A DNA stretch of 22,542 nucleotides from an uncultured Oscillospiraceae bacterium (GTDB taxonomy: Bacteria; Bacillota; Clostridia; Oscillospirales; Ruminococcaceae). A program made the translations under genes and the position numbers. Location: positions 1 through 22,542 of the forward strand of contig CAJUMS010000045.1 in NCBI GenBank assembly GCA_910587465.1, given 5' to 3'. Positions within the stretch are counted from its first letter, which is position 1; every line of letters starts with the position of its first letter. Below the pieces are notes generated by a model. It saw only the letters and a program-made list of their open reading frames with translations. It did no database searches and was not told the origin of the DNA. Positions 13,957 through 21,347 of the stretch are shown in pieces.

Positions 13957-16900
13957 TTACATCTGAACGTCACCGATATTATTGAGACGCTTAGGAGTTA
14001 ATCCGCCGGACATCAAGTCCTTTTCCGCGCCTACTCTCATACGGTTGATCTCCTCGGTAGGCTTGATCTCGGTAACGATCTCTTCGTTGTCCTCCTCGGG
14101 AACCTCAAGCACCGCGCTGATCTCCGCCGCAGGCTCCTCGACAGGCTTTTCTAACTTAGCAGCCGCCTCCTTTATTGCGGCCTCACGCGTAGCGGGAGAC
14201 GCGTTGTCCTCGAACCACTTGGCCGCCATCAGCGGACTGAGCACTATGTCAAGCACCTCGGGAGCGCCGTCGTATACGGTCTCGGGAACGTTGGTATCAC
14301 CGGGCTCAACGATATCGTAAGTTACCTGCCTGCGGAACTTGATACGGCAGTACAGGAACTCGGGCGGTATACTGTCGATCTCCGCGATCTCCTCCAGCCA
14401 CAGGAACGGTGTCATACCGCCGATGCTCACGTCGTCGATAAGCCAGCCCGAAGCGGCAGCCGCGTCATTCCGGCAGAGATACAGCGAGAAGTTGAACTTC
14501 TGCTCCTTTTCGCCGTTCATAAGCCCTATCGTAAACTTCTTGACAACAAAGCTGTTCAGTACGCCCGTCTCATATCCGCAGCACGGGCAGACGCCGCCGT
14601 AGCCGTACAGCTTTGCGTTTATGTCGCGGGCGAAATAGTTGCGGTAAGCCTTTTGATTGCCCTTCTCATACGGCGCGATCATACGCACCTGTTCAAGCAT
14701 ATAATCGAACTCCTTGCGGCTGATTTCGGGAACGGGCTTATAGTAGTAAGGCAACTGATCGAGCAACACTAAGTTCGGCTCCTCCGTGCCAGAATACAGC
14801 GCAGCAAGACGGTTCTTATTCTTACCCGTGAGCAGAAATTCCGCAAAGCTCGCGTACTGCGGCTTGGACATACCGTCGCGCAGGATAACGATCTTGACGC
14901 TGTTAGTCATATCCTCCGCCTCGATCGGTGCGGACAGATCAACGATCTTCTTCAGCTTATTATCCTTATCCAACAGCGCGATCTTATCCATCCCAAGGTC
15001 GCACACACATACCTTAGCCATGATCTGCTCGACAGCGTCTGCGTTGCGCGCGTCGGGAAGTACCGACAGAACGTCCTGAGTATCGAAGTTAAACCGTCCC
15101 GCGGAACACGGAAAATCAAATACACGGTTGTTGAGCAGACCGCTCTCGATAAGCGCGTAAACGTCGCCGACTATATCCAACAGCTCCGCGTTGGTGATGT
15201 TCGGCGGGATCATAAACTGCTTTCCGTAAACGGAAAAACGGTAGCGCTTGTTGATATCGAGCGCCAGCGTTACTTCGCCGCCTTGACTCTTAATCTCCTG
15301 AAGAAACTGAATAGTGTCCTTACCGTTAGTAAAGGAGTTGACCATAAGCGTGATGACCTGATTGAATATCTGATGATTTTCAAACCTCATCTCATGAGCC
15401 GCCAAGGTATCGTATGCCTTTTTAAGGTTGCCTATGTTGATCTTAGAGATCTCAAACTGAACGTTCGCCGTACCCGACGTGATGACGAACTGGAAGTATT
15501 TCATCGAAATGCGGTAATTCTCGCCGAACATCTCGTCAATAACCGCAAACGCGTCCGCCAGTGCGTTCTCATCGGCAACGGAGCCGTTTACTATGCTCTC
15601 GTTAAGCTTGAGGCTTATAATGCTCCTAAAGCTTGCCGCAAGCTCATAATCCTTTATCTTGTGACCGCCGTCGGAGGATATAAAGTATTGGTTTCCGTCC
15701 TGATAGAACGAATAGAGGTACTCTTTGCCGCCCTCATCCGTTCCCGGGACCACCCAGTCATACCGCGCGACGAGAACATGGTTGTCGTCCTTACCGTACC
15801 AGTTGTTCATCTGCTCGATATCCTGCTCGAGAGCCTTTGCAGCGCTGCCGTCCTCGTGCTCCTCTTTTGAGACGCCGCCGCGCTCGGTGAAGAAGCCGTT
15901 CTTGCGCAGACTTTCAAACAGCACGGGCTCGGGCGAGTGCGGGAACAGCACGGAAACGCTGTCGCCGAATTTCTCGCGCAGACCCTTTACTATACCGCTG
16001 TTGTTTACATAGTTGTAGAAGAACTCGAAAACATACTGTTTCGGGCGGAGCATATAGCGGTCGGGAACATCCTGCCGCGGGGCAAGCTCCAGCACGAACA
16101 GCTTTTTGTAATCCTCCGCAACGGAGAGGATACCCTGCTCGATCTTGCCCGAGCACTCCTCGAGCGAATCGTATTTGATACCCGAACGGTTGTTTGTGAT
16201 GTACTTATTGGGCACGGAAACGAAGAATGCGGAAAGCTGCTCATCAACGAAATCCACGCTGTTCGCGCGCACAAAGCCCGTCAGCTCGTAGGTGGAGAAG
16301 TAGTTGTACTTGCTCATCAGCACCTTAGCCGCGTCGCGCTTGGCTCCCGAAATAGCGTAGGGTATAAGGTAAGTGAACCCGTCTCGCTCGGCATGCAGAA
16401 AATCCGCCACACTCTTGCCATTTTCAAATAACCTTACCTTCGGAATATCGTTTTCGGTTTTCCTGTAAAGCTGTATTTTGTAAACTACCTCAGGCTTGCC
16501 GTAATTGATGATAGCAATATTGAACGTTCTTGTCGTGCATTCCTCTTCATCGACAGACTTCAGATTTTTCTTTCTGATAAATGCGAAGCAAAGGTCTACC
16601 ATATTGATATAAACGCCCTTTTTCGAGGTAAGCGTCGTCAGATTCTCATGCAGCGCCTCCTGCTCGTTCTCGGGCAGCGCAAATACAATTTCGGTGTGAT
16701 TGAAATGCTGTCCGTTAAGCTCCAGCTCTCGCACCTTAAGCGTACCGTCGTCGTTAACGACGCGCAGCGAATAATCGTTAGAGCGCATCTTAAACCAGTC
16801 GACGTTCGCGAAAACGCTCTTAGCGCCGAGACCGAAACGACCTTCGCGCTTTTTATCGCCATCATTGCGCCCTACGGAAAGGTAGTAGAACACCTGCGCC

Positions 16901-17250
16901 AAAGTAAATCCCGTCTCGTTGTAGGTGAGCTTTACCTGACCCTCGTCGAGGAACTCGATCATAACCTTGATATCGGGCGACTCGTAATCGCACCCGAACA
17001 CGTTCTGCAAAAGCTCGCGTATAATGGACTCTCTGGGATAGTCCTTGGCGATACCGTTTACGTTTATAGCGCCTCTGCCGGCATACATATTGTTGAAATA
17101 GTCCTTGAAGGGATCGCTGTCGACCGCGCCCGATTTCAGTTTCTGCTGAATATCGTCGATGACCGACTTCATACCCTCCTTGTCGCCCGCTGTATTTCGC
17201 TCAAAAAAATCGCCGAGCAGCTTTTCCACTGTTTCATAGCTCTCGCTCAT
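13957..17250 (-). CDS. Large GHKL/HSP90-fold ATPase of unknown function
   Basis: This 1097-residue cytosolic protein has an N-terminal GHKL ATPase module of the HSP90/sacsin type. The N-box is RESIIRELLQNVFG, with E79 and N83. The G1 region is Y-N-E-T-G-F (110-115), a relaxed form of DxGxG. The G2 loop is EGRFGLGAKSVF (136-147), very close to HSP90's GxFGxGxxS. The middle 600 residues have no motif I can name. Near the C-terminus CPCCG (888-892) and a further cysteine (C926) may bind zinc, followed by an acidic, Glu/Pro-rich linker (about 1030-1070) and a basic-hydrophobic tail. GAGG lies 9 bases before the ATG. It follows a helicase-like gene by 73 bases and is probably co-transcribed with it. 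The domain style resembles sacsin-like ATPases found beside helicases in some defence loci, but no known system matches; the function is unknown. Confidence 0.85.
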   Translation of the reverse strand: MSESYETVEKLLGDFFERNTAGDKEGMKSVIDDIQQKLKSGAVDSDPFKDYFNNMYAGRGAINVNGIAKDYPRESIIRELLQNVFGCDYESPDIKVMIEFLDEGQVKLTYNETGFTLAQVFYYLSVGRNDGDKKREGRFGLGAKSVFANVDWFKMRSNDYSLRVVNDDGTLKVRELELNGQHFNHTEIVFALPENEQEALHENLTTLTSKKGVYINMVDLCFAFIRKKNLKSVDEEECTTRTFNIAIINYGKPEVVYKIQLYRKTENDIPKVRLFENGKSVADFLHAERDGFTYLIPYAISGAKRDAAKVLMSKYNYFSTYELTGFVRANSVDFVDEQLSAFFVSVPNKYITNNRSGIKYDSLEECSGKIEQGILSVAEDYKKLFVLELAPRQDVPDRYMLRPKQYVFEFFYNYVNNSGIVKGLREKFGDSVSVLFPHSPEPVLFESLRKNGFFTERGGVSKEEHEDGSAAKALEQDIEQMNNWYGKDDNHVLVARYDWVVPGTDEGGKEYLYSFYQDGNQYFISSDGGHKIKDYELAASFRSIISLKLNESIVNGSVADENALADAFAVIDEMFGENYRISMKYFQFVITSGTANVQFEISKINIGNLKKAYDTLAAHEMRFENHQIFNQVITLMVNSFTNGKDTIQFLQEIKSQGGEVTLALDINKRYRFSVYGKQFMIPPNITNAELLDIVGDVYALIESGLLNNRVFDFPCSAGRFNFDTQDVLSVLPDARNADAVEQIMAKVCVCDLGMDKIALLDKDNKLKKIVDLSAPIEAEDMTNSVKIVILRDGMSKPQYASFAEFLLTGKNKNRLAALYSGTEEPNLVLLDQLPYYYKPVPEISRKEFDYMLEQVRMIAPYEKGNQKAYRNYFARDINAKLYGYGGVCPCCGYETGVLNSFVVKKFTIGLMNGEKEQKFNFSLYLCRNDAAAASGWLIDDVSIGGMTPFLWLEEIAEIDSIPPEFLYCRIKFRRQVTYDIVEPGDTNVPETVYDGAPEVLDIVLSPLMAAKWFEDNASPATREAAIKEAAAKLEKPVEEPAAEISAVLEVPEEDNEEIVTEIKPTEEINRMRVGAEKDLMSGGLTPKRLNNIGDVQM

Positions 17251-17323
17251 TATCTACGCCTCGTTTCTCCGCGCTTTTATAATCATCGGATCGGCTCCGC
17301 ACGGTGGAGCCATAAATAACAAA

Positions 17324-19261
17324 TCAAATACCGTCGTTATATATCTTGATATAATCCTTAAAGGAGCGATCGGAATCTTGCTCCTTTGCCCTGTATTTCC
17401 ATATTCCGTACAGCACCGGATATTGTATGCAGTCGTTGAGAGAAACTATCTCCTGTTTGATCTTGAGGTGGAAATCACTGCCCTTATGCAGTTCGTCTAT
17501 TTGCGCCTTCGCATCGGAAAGACCCTTTAGCGCATCAAGAGCAAACGGCTGATTGGAGTAGCTGTCGTTAGTGAACGAATCCGACATCGCGCCGCATTCG
17601 GGAGCCTTCGCGAGTTTTCCGTCGCGCACGATACACAAACCGCTCAGCGCGTTTACCGACGCCGCTATATCATCGGTGGAGGAGTTCTCGCTCAGTCCGA
17701 ACAGCTTATACATTCTGTCAAGCATATTCTCCGCGAATTCCGCGAGCTGCCTGCTGTTAGAAATAGCCTGTGTCTCGGGGATAGCGTATTCGCACTTTAC
17801 CTTTTTGATAAGATCGAGACAGTTGTCTATCTCCTTAGCAACGCCGCGTATATACTTGAGGTCGCCGATAAGATTGTTCAGGCAGTCTGCTTTTCCGGAA
17901 ACGTCAAGCAGGATATTTCTTGTGGGGATTTTTCCGCAGAAGCCGTCCTCAAGCTGCAGATACAGCACCTTTTCAAGTGCGCAGGTATCGAACAGGTTAT
18001 TCTTATCGCGGAAGATGACAAATTTTCTCTCCGCCTCCTTGACGCTGCCGTGTCTTGTCATTCTTCTTTCGAGCAGTGCGGGAGACAGCGGGAGTTCGTA
18101 GTTGATAATGCAGTCGATACCGTTCATTCCATCGCCTACCGTGCCGAGATTGTCCGTGCCGATCAATATTCTCGGATAATTGCCCTCGATGTTCACCGAA
18201 AGGTTTCTCTCTATATCATCCGGTCTTGACAGCTCGTCGCGCGCCACCCTCACATCTGCGCCGTACATGCAGGTAAGCGACTTGCGCAGATACTCCGACG
18301 TTTCTTTATCGCAGCAGTAAATCATCACTCTGCCATTTTCCTCGTCGAGATAATTGAGCAGACTGTCAAGCTTTTTATCGAATGTTCTCAAATCCTCGAC
18401 GTCCGAACGAGTATACGAGGATTTTATGTAAGCTCGACGCTCTTTTTCAAATTTCTCACAATCGTAAGCCGCGAAAACATTGCCGCCGAAACGGTATGTA
18501 GGCAATCCCGAACGCAGGTCTACACGTCTCCGGAGATTTACCATAGTGTCCTCCTCGAAGCCGTAGTCGATAAACGTCACCCTGCGCGCAAACTTATCGG
18601 AATATACGGGTACATCGAAATATCTCATGACCGCTGACTCTTCGTCAAGCCGCGACGCTCCCGCGTCAAAGTCTATCTCATCCGCCTTCTCGGTCTTTTC
18701 GCTGTCGGACAGCACGCTCTTTATGAGCGAGATAAGCTCCGCCTTGTCTTCGTCCGTCTTTGCCGGAAACGGCGTATTGATAAGCAGTCTGTCGCTGCAC
18801 CATACGAGGTTCTCACGGTACTTCTTATAATCGGGAACACCGCTGTTAAGTTCATCATCGATAATTATCAGATCCCACAAAAAGCTCTTGTCGGCCTTCT
18901 TTTTGAGAACATTGTCCCCGAAAAGCGTCTCGGAGGACATCATATACAGTCCCGCGCCGAACTTGTTAAAGAACAGCAAAGAATTCGGAGCACCCGTAAT
19001 AATTTTGAAATCCGCGCCAAGCCCTGTCACCATCACCCTGTACCAGCTGTACAGCTCGCTTTTTGATGTAACAATAAGGATATTCGGGTTCTCCTTTTCC
19101 GCAAGCACGTCGTAAATGCAGAGTCCCGCCTTGGTGTATTTCTCCGAGCCGAACTCTCCGCAGTTCACCGCAAAGCTGAACCTGCGCAGCTTTTCCGCTG
19201 CCGCAAGATTAGCGGCCGATAAGTTTAACCCCGCCAGTGGCATCCATTTAAAATTACTCAA
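17324..19261 (-). CDS. SNF2/SF2-like helicase protein with degenerate motifs
   Basis: This 645-residue protein follows the SF2/SNF2 helicase motif order. It has a motif I region VNCGEFGSEKYTKAGL (33-47), motif Ia ILIVTSKSELYSWY (61-74), motif II LIIIDDEL (131-138, with D135 D136 E137), a motif III-like LLINTPFP (159-166), motif IV VMIYCCDKETSEYL (312-325), motif V ILIGTDNLGTVGDGMNGIDC (365-384) and a motif VI-like ERRMTRHG (398-405). The Walker A is not canonical (no GxGKT) and motif VI lacks the QRxGRxxR pattern, so ATP hydrolysis may be weak or absent. The last 200 residues are unassigned. The start is TTG, with GGAGGTG 7 bases upstream; homologous sequence begins at once. It leads the operon with the GHKL ATPase gene. 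Confidence 0.82.
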   Translation of the reverse strand: MSNFKWMPLAGLNLSAANLAAAEKLRRFSFAVNCGEFGSEKYTKAGLCIYDVLAEKENPNILIVTSKSELYSWYRVMVTGLGADFKIITGAPNSLLFFNKFGAGLYMMSSETLFGDNVLKKKADKSFLWDLIIIDDELNSGVPDYKKYRENLVWCSDRLLINTPFPAKTDEDKAELISLIKSVLSDSEKTEKADEIDFDAGASRLDEESAVMRYFDVPVYSDKFARRVTFIDYGFEEDTMVNLRRRVDLRSGLPTYRFGGNVFAAYDCEKFEKERRAYIKSSYTRSDVEDLRTFDKKLDSLLNYLDEENGRVMIYCCDKETSEYLRKSLTCMYGADVRVARDELSRPDDIERNLSVNIEGNYPRILIGTDNLGTVGDGMNGIDCIINYELPLSPALLERRMTRHGSVKEAERKFVIFRDKNNLFDTCALEKVLYLQLEDGFCGKIPTRNILLDVSGKADCLNNLIGDLKYIRGVAKEIDNCLDLIKKVKCEYAIPETQAISNSRQLAEFAENMLDRMYKLFGLSENSSTDDIAASVNALSGLCIVRDGKLAKAPECGAMSDSFTNDSYSNQPFALDALKGLSDAKAQIDELHKGSDFHLKIKQEIVSLNDCIQYPVLYGIWKYRAKEQDSDRSFKDYIKIYNDGI

Positions 19262-19336
19262 TATACCGCACCTCCAAAATTATATTTATAACGATTTCAA
19301 AACGCAAATATACTTTAATAAAAATCCTATAACTTA

Positions 19337-19365
19337 ATTATACACCAAATGCTTAATTATTACAA
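19337..19365 (-). promoter_or_regulatory. Promoter of the helicase-ATPase operon
   Basis: On the minus strand TTGTAA (19360-19365), 17 bases, TATAAT (19337-19342), giving a leader of about 70 bases before the TTG start. The gap 19262-19671 contains this promoter, the divergent one and the palindromes listed separately. It is very AT-rich and contains no gene I can support. Confidence 0.68.
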
Positions 19366-19407
19366 GTCCGACAATACACATAATTATATAGAAAAAGAAA
19401 GGGGCGT

Positions 19408-19428
19408 TTTTGTGAATGTTGCACAAAA
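19408..19428. promoter_or_regulatory. Palindromic operator candidate, copy 1
   Basis: TTTTGTG-aatgttg-CACAAAA is a perfect 7-7-7 dyad. Its core, TTGTGAA-TGT-TGCACAA (19410-19426), has the same 17-bp layout as copy 2 near 19572. It lies about 45 bases upstream of the -35 of the helicase promoter. Confidence 0.5.
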
Positions 19429-19562
19429 GTAATCGTTATCATAATATTTAAGCTTAATTATGTAAGATTTAAAGCGGTGTTATGGTGCGTTGGGCAAATT
19501 GAATGGCAAATATAAAGAAATAAAAAGAGAAATTTCAAGTTGCACAAACTTTTTTTAAAAAA

Positions 19563-19581
19563 TTTGTGAATTTTTCACAAA
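19563..19581. promoter_or_regulatory. Palindromic operator candidate, copy 2
   Basis: TTTGTGAA-TTT-TTCACAAA is a perfect 8-bp inverted repeat with a 3-base spacer, ending 14 bases before the -35 box of the HD gene. A further half-site, TTGCACAAA, occurs at about 19539-19549. The motif resembles the Rex consensus TTGTGAA-N4-TTCACAA but is one base short in the spacer. Confidence 0.55.
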
Positions 19582-19595
19582 GTAAAAAATAACCA

Positions 19596-19624
19596 TTGAA
19601 ATAATGCGGAAAATGAGTTACAAT
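19596..19624 (+). promoter_or_regulatory. Promoter of the HD-domain gene
   Basis: TTGAAA (19596-19601), a 17-base spacer and TACAAT (19619-19624), about 45 bases before the start codon. The palindrome at 19563-19581 sits directly upstream, where an activator or repressor could touch RNA polymerase. Confidence 0.7.
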
Positions 19625-19671
19625 ATAGATACCATAAGTATCAAACAAATTCTGTAAAGGTGATTTTATTT

Positions 19672-20217
19672 ATGTTCAGAGCCGTGCTCTCAAAAAAGGA
19701 CTTATCCAAACAGGACGAATATTATGCATGCGTGCGCGATCTTCTTGACAACAGATCGGTACTCAGCCTGAGCGAGTTCAGGCATCACTGCGGTACGACA
19801 CGGTTTCAGCACTCGCTGAACGTGTCATACTACAATTTCCTGCTCTGCCGCTTCTTCCGCCTGAACGCAAAATCGGCGGCGCGCGCGGGACTGCTTCACG
19901 ATCTGTTTTTCTACAACCGCAAGACCCATCAAAAGGTTGCGAACTCTCACCCAGCCGAGCACGCGAACATCGCGTTTTACAACGCGTCACAGATGTTCCC
20001 GCTGAACGAGCTTGAGAGCGATATGATAATCAACCATATGTGGCCGATGACGAAGACCCTCCCGCGCCACCGCGAAACCTTTATGATAACGCTTGTTGAC
20101 AAGTTCTGCGCGGTAGCCGAGGTAATGACCTACGCTATGCGGAAAACGGGATCAAAGGTAAGGCTCGCCGAAAGCTTTGCTCTGATGATGATCTTGAGAC
20201 TTACATTAAGATTATAA
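19672..20217 (+). CDS. HD-domain phosphohydrolase-like protein
   Basis: This 181-residue cytosolic protein carries an HD-superfamily metal site: RFQHSLNV (H47), AGLLHDLFFYN (H76, D77), SHPAEHA (H94, H97) and TLVDKF (D143), which supply the usual H...HD...D ligands. HD proteins hydrolyse phosphate esters, often nucleotides or cyclic and stringent-response nucleotides; the substrate is not predictable here. The ATG at 19672 is favoured over a GTG 12 bases upstream because AAAGGTG lies 9 bases before it. The last 25 residues (after MRKTGSKV) have no clear family resemblance. The gene is monocistronic, divergent from the helicase-ATPase operon, and ends in a strong terminator. Confidence 0.85.
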   Translation: MFRAVLSKKDLSKQDEYYACVRDLLDNRSVLSLSEFRHHCGTTRFQHSLNVSYYNFLLCRFFRLNAKSAARAGLLHDLFFYNRKTHQKVANSHPAEHANIAFYNASQMFPLNELESDMIINHMWPMTKTLPRHRETFMITLVDKFCAVAEVMTYAMRKTGSKVRLAESFALMMILRLTLRL

Positions 20218-20228
20218 AAAACACGAAT

Positions 20229-20261
20229 AAAATGGGGCTATGCGCGGCACAGCCCCATTTT
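20229..20261. terminator. Bidirectional intrinsic terminator
   Basis: AAAATGGGGCT (20229-20239) pairs perfectly with AGCCCCATTTT (20251-20261) and is followed by more T. It lies between the converging ends of the HD gene and the lipoprotein gene and serves both. Confidence 0.92.
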
Positions 20262-20262
20262 T

Positions 20263-21141
20263 TTATATCATTAACTTGAATTTGTTATAGAATTTAAAGG
20301 TTTCATCACCGTTTCCGTTCGTGATCTTATCGACCTTGAATCCGCCGTCCGACCGCACAACAAGTGTAAACGACAGCATTTCTCCGTCGGGTTGTCCGCA
20401 AAATTCCGTCATATCCTTAAACACCCGCACCGTTATCACACCGTTGTCCTCCTCACAGCAGCGGACATACAGCGGTATTGCCATTCCGTCATCGCCGAGC
20501 GTTACCGTCAAGCCGCCCTCGAGACACGTCCTGTAAACCGCGCCGTTCTCCTCCCATAACTTGTCGATACTGCTGTTCACTCCGTCCTTGGCGTAATCAA
20601 AGCGATCTATAAAACCGTCGGTGAAGTATTGGCGGCGCAGCGCGTTGTATTTGTCAATAGTGTTCACGGCAGTGCCCGTATACTTTATAAGCCTGTCATT
20701 GTTGAGGTTGCCCGCCGTCGTCACGGAAAATCCCTCGGGGTTCATTCCCCTGCTGTCAGCGAATATCCTCGCGCACTCGTATTCCGTGCCGCCGAACATA
20801 TCAAGCGCAGTCTTGCACTCATAATTACTGTTGAAGAACAGCAGGTTCATTTTCGCGTAAGTATCGAAAAGCTCTGTCACGATCGCCGTCTGCTCATCGT
20901 TCAGTTCTATTGACTGTGTATTCTCCTCGATAATCAAAGACATATCGGTGGCTTTGTCAACGAAAGTGTCAATGCTGTGTTCTTTTTCGGTTGTCGAGAT
21001 ACCGGTGCTTTCTTCTTTAGTCAGCGAGACTGTACTGTCGCTGATATCGGAAACCTTGAGCGCACCTCCCGCTGAAACGCTGCAACCTGTCACAGCTGTC
21101 GCCAAAGCAATCAAAACGATAACCAAGATAAGCTTTTTCAT
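20263..21141 (-). CDS. Hypothetical lipoprotein
   Basis: This 292-residue exported protein has a positively charged start (MKK), a hydrophobic core (LILVIVLIALA) and a lipobox AVTGC whose cysteine (C20) would be lipid-modified. A Ser/Thr/Glu-rich linker follows (about 21-60). The rest is a soluble domain with four to six cysteines (for example YECKTALD, YECARIF, YRTCLEGG, VRCCEEDN, EFCGQPD) that I cannot assign to a family. The ATG at 21141 with AGGGGG 7 bases upstream is preferred to the adjacent GTG at 21144. It is transcribed alone and divergently from fabV, and ends at a shared terminator. It is probably anchored to the outer face of the membrane; the function is unknown. Confidence 0.82.
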   Translation of the reverse strand: MKKLILVIVLIALATAVTGCSVSAGGALKVSDISDSTVSLTKEESTGISTTEKEHSIDTFVDKATDMSLIIEENTQSIELNDEQTAIVTELFDTYAKMNLLFFNSNYECKTALDMFGGTEYECARIFADSRGMNPEGFSVTTAGNLNNDRLIKYTGTAVNTIDKYNALRRQYFTDGFIDRFDYAKDGVNSSIDKLWEENGAVYRTCLEGGLTVTLGDDGMAIPLYVRCCEEDNGVITVRVFKDMTEFCGQPDGEMLSFTLVVRSDGGFKVDKITNGNGDETFKFYNKFKLMI

Positions 21142-21178
21142 CACACATCCCCCTTTATGTATTTATCTCTCTATCAAT

Positions 21179-21206
21179 ATTATATCACATTCCGAAAAAA
21201 TTTCAA
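21179..21206 (-). promoter_or_regulatory. Promoter of the lipoprotein gene
   Basis: On the minus strand TTGAAA (21201-21206), 16 bases, TATAAT (21179-21184), about 37 bases upstream of the start codon. Confidence 0.68.
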
Positions 21207-21211
21207 CATTT

Positions 21212-21247
21212 ATTACAGTATTGTAATTATTTGTAACCCTTTTGTAA
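21212..21247. promoter_or_regulatory. Phased TTGTAA repeats between divergent promoters
   Basis: TTGTAA occurs at 21221-21226, 21231-21236 and 21242-21247, spaced 10 and 11 bases, so on one face of the helix. ATTACA at 21212-21217 makes an inverted repeat with the first copy (ATTACA-N4-TGTAAT). The block lies upstream of both the lipoprotein and fabV promoters. Such phased direct repeats are typical of response-regulator or activator sites; the protein is unknown. Confidence 0.45.
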
Positions 21248-21284
21248 CATTCCGCGATTTATTATACATTGTTCGGATATGCTC

Positions 21285-21313
21285 TTGCAAAAGCAGGAAA
21301 ATTGTGGTATAAT
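21285..21313 (+). promoter_or_regulatory. Promoter of fabV
   Basis: TTGCAA (21285-21290), 17 bases, TATAAT (21308-21313), followed by AGGAGGA (21334-21340) and the ATG at 21348. Confidence 0.75.
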
Positions 21314-21347
21314 ATAATATGATAGATAAGAATAGGAGGATCAGGTT

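Noticed and set aside
20160..20270. Frameshift near the end of the HD gene, with an alternative frame reading DDDLETYIKII
   Set aside because: The alternative frame runs into the terminator hairpin, and the annotated frame stops cleanly just before it.
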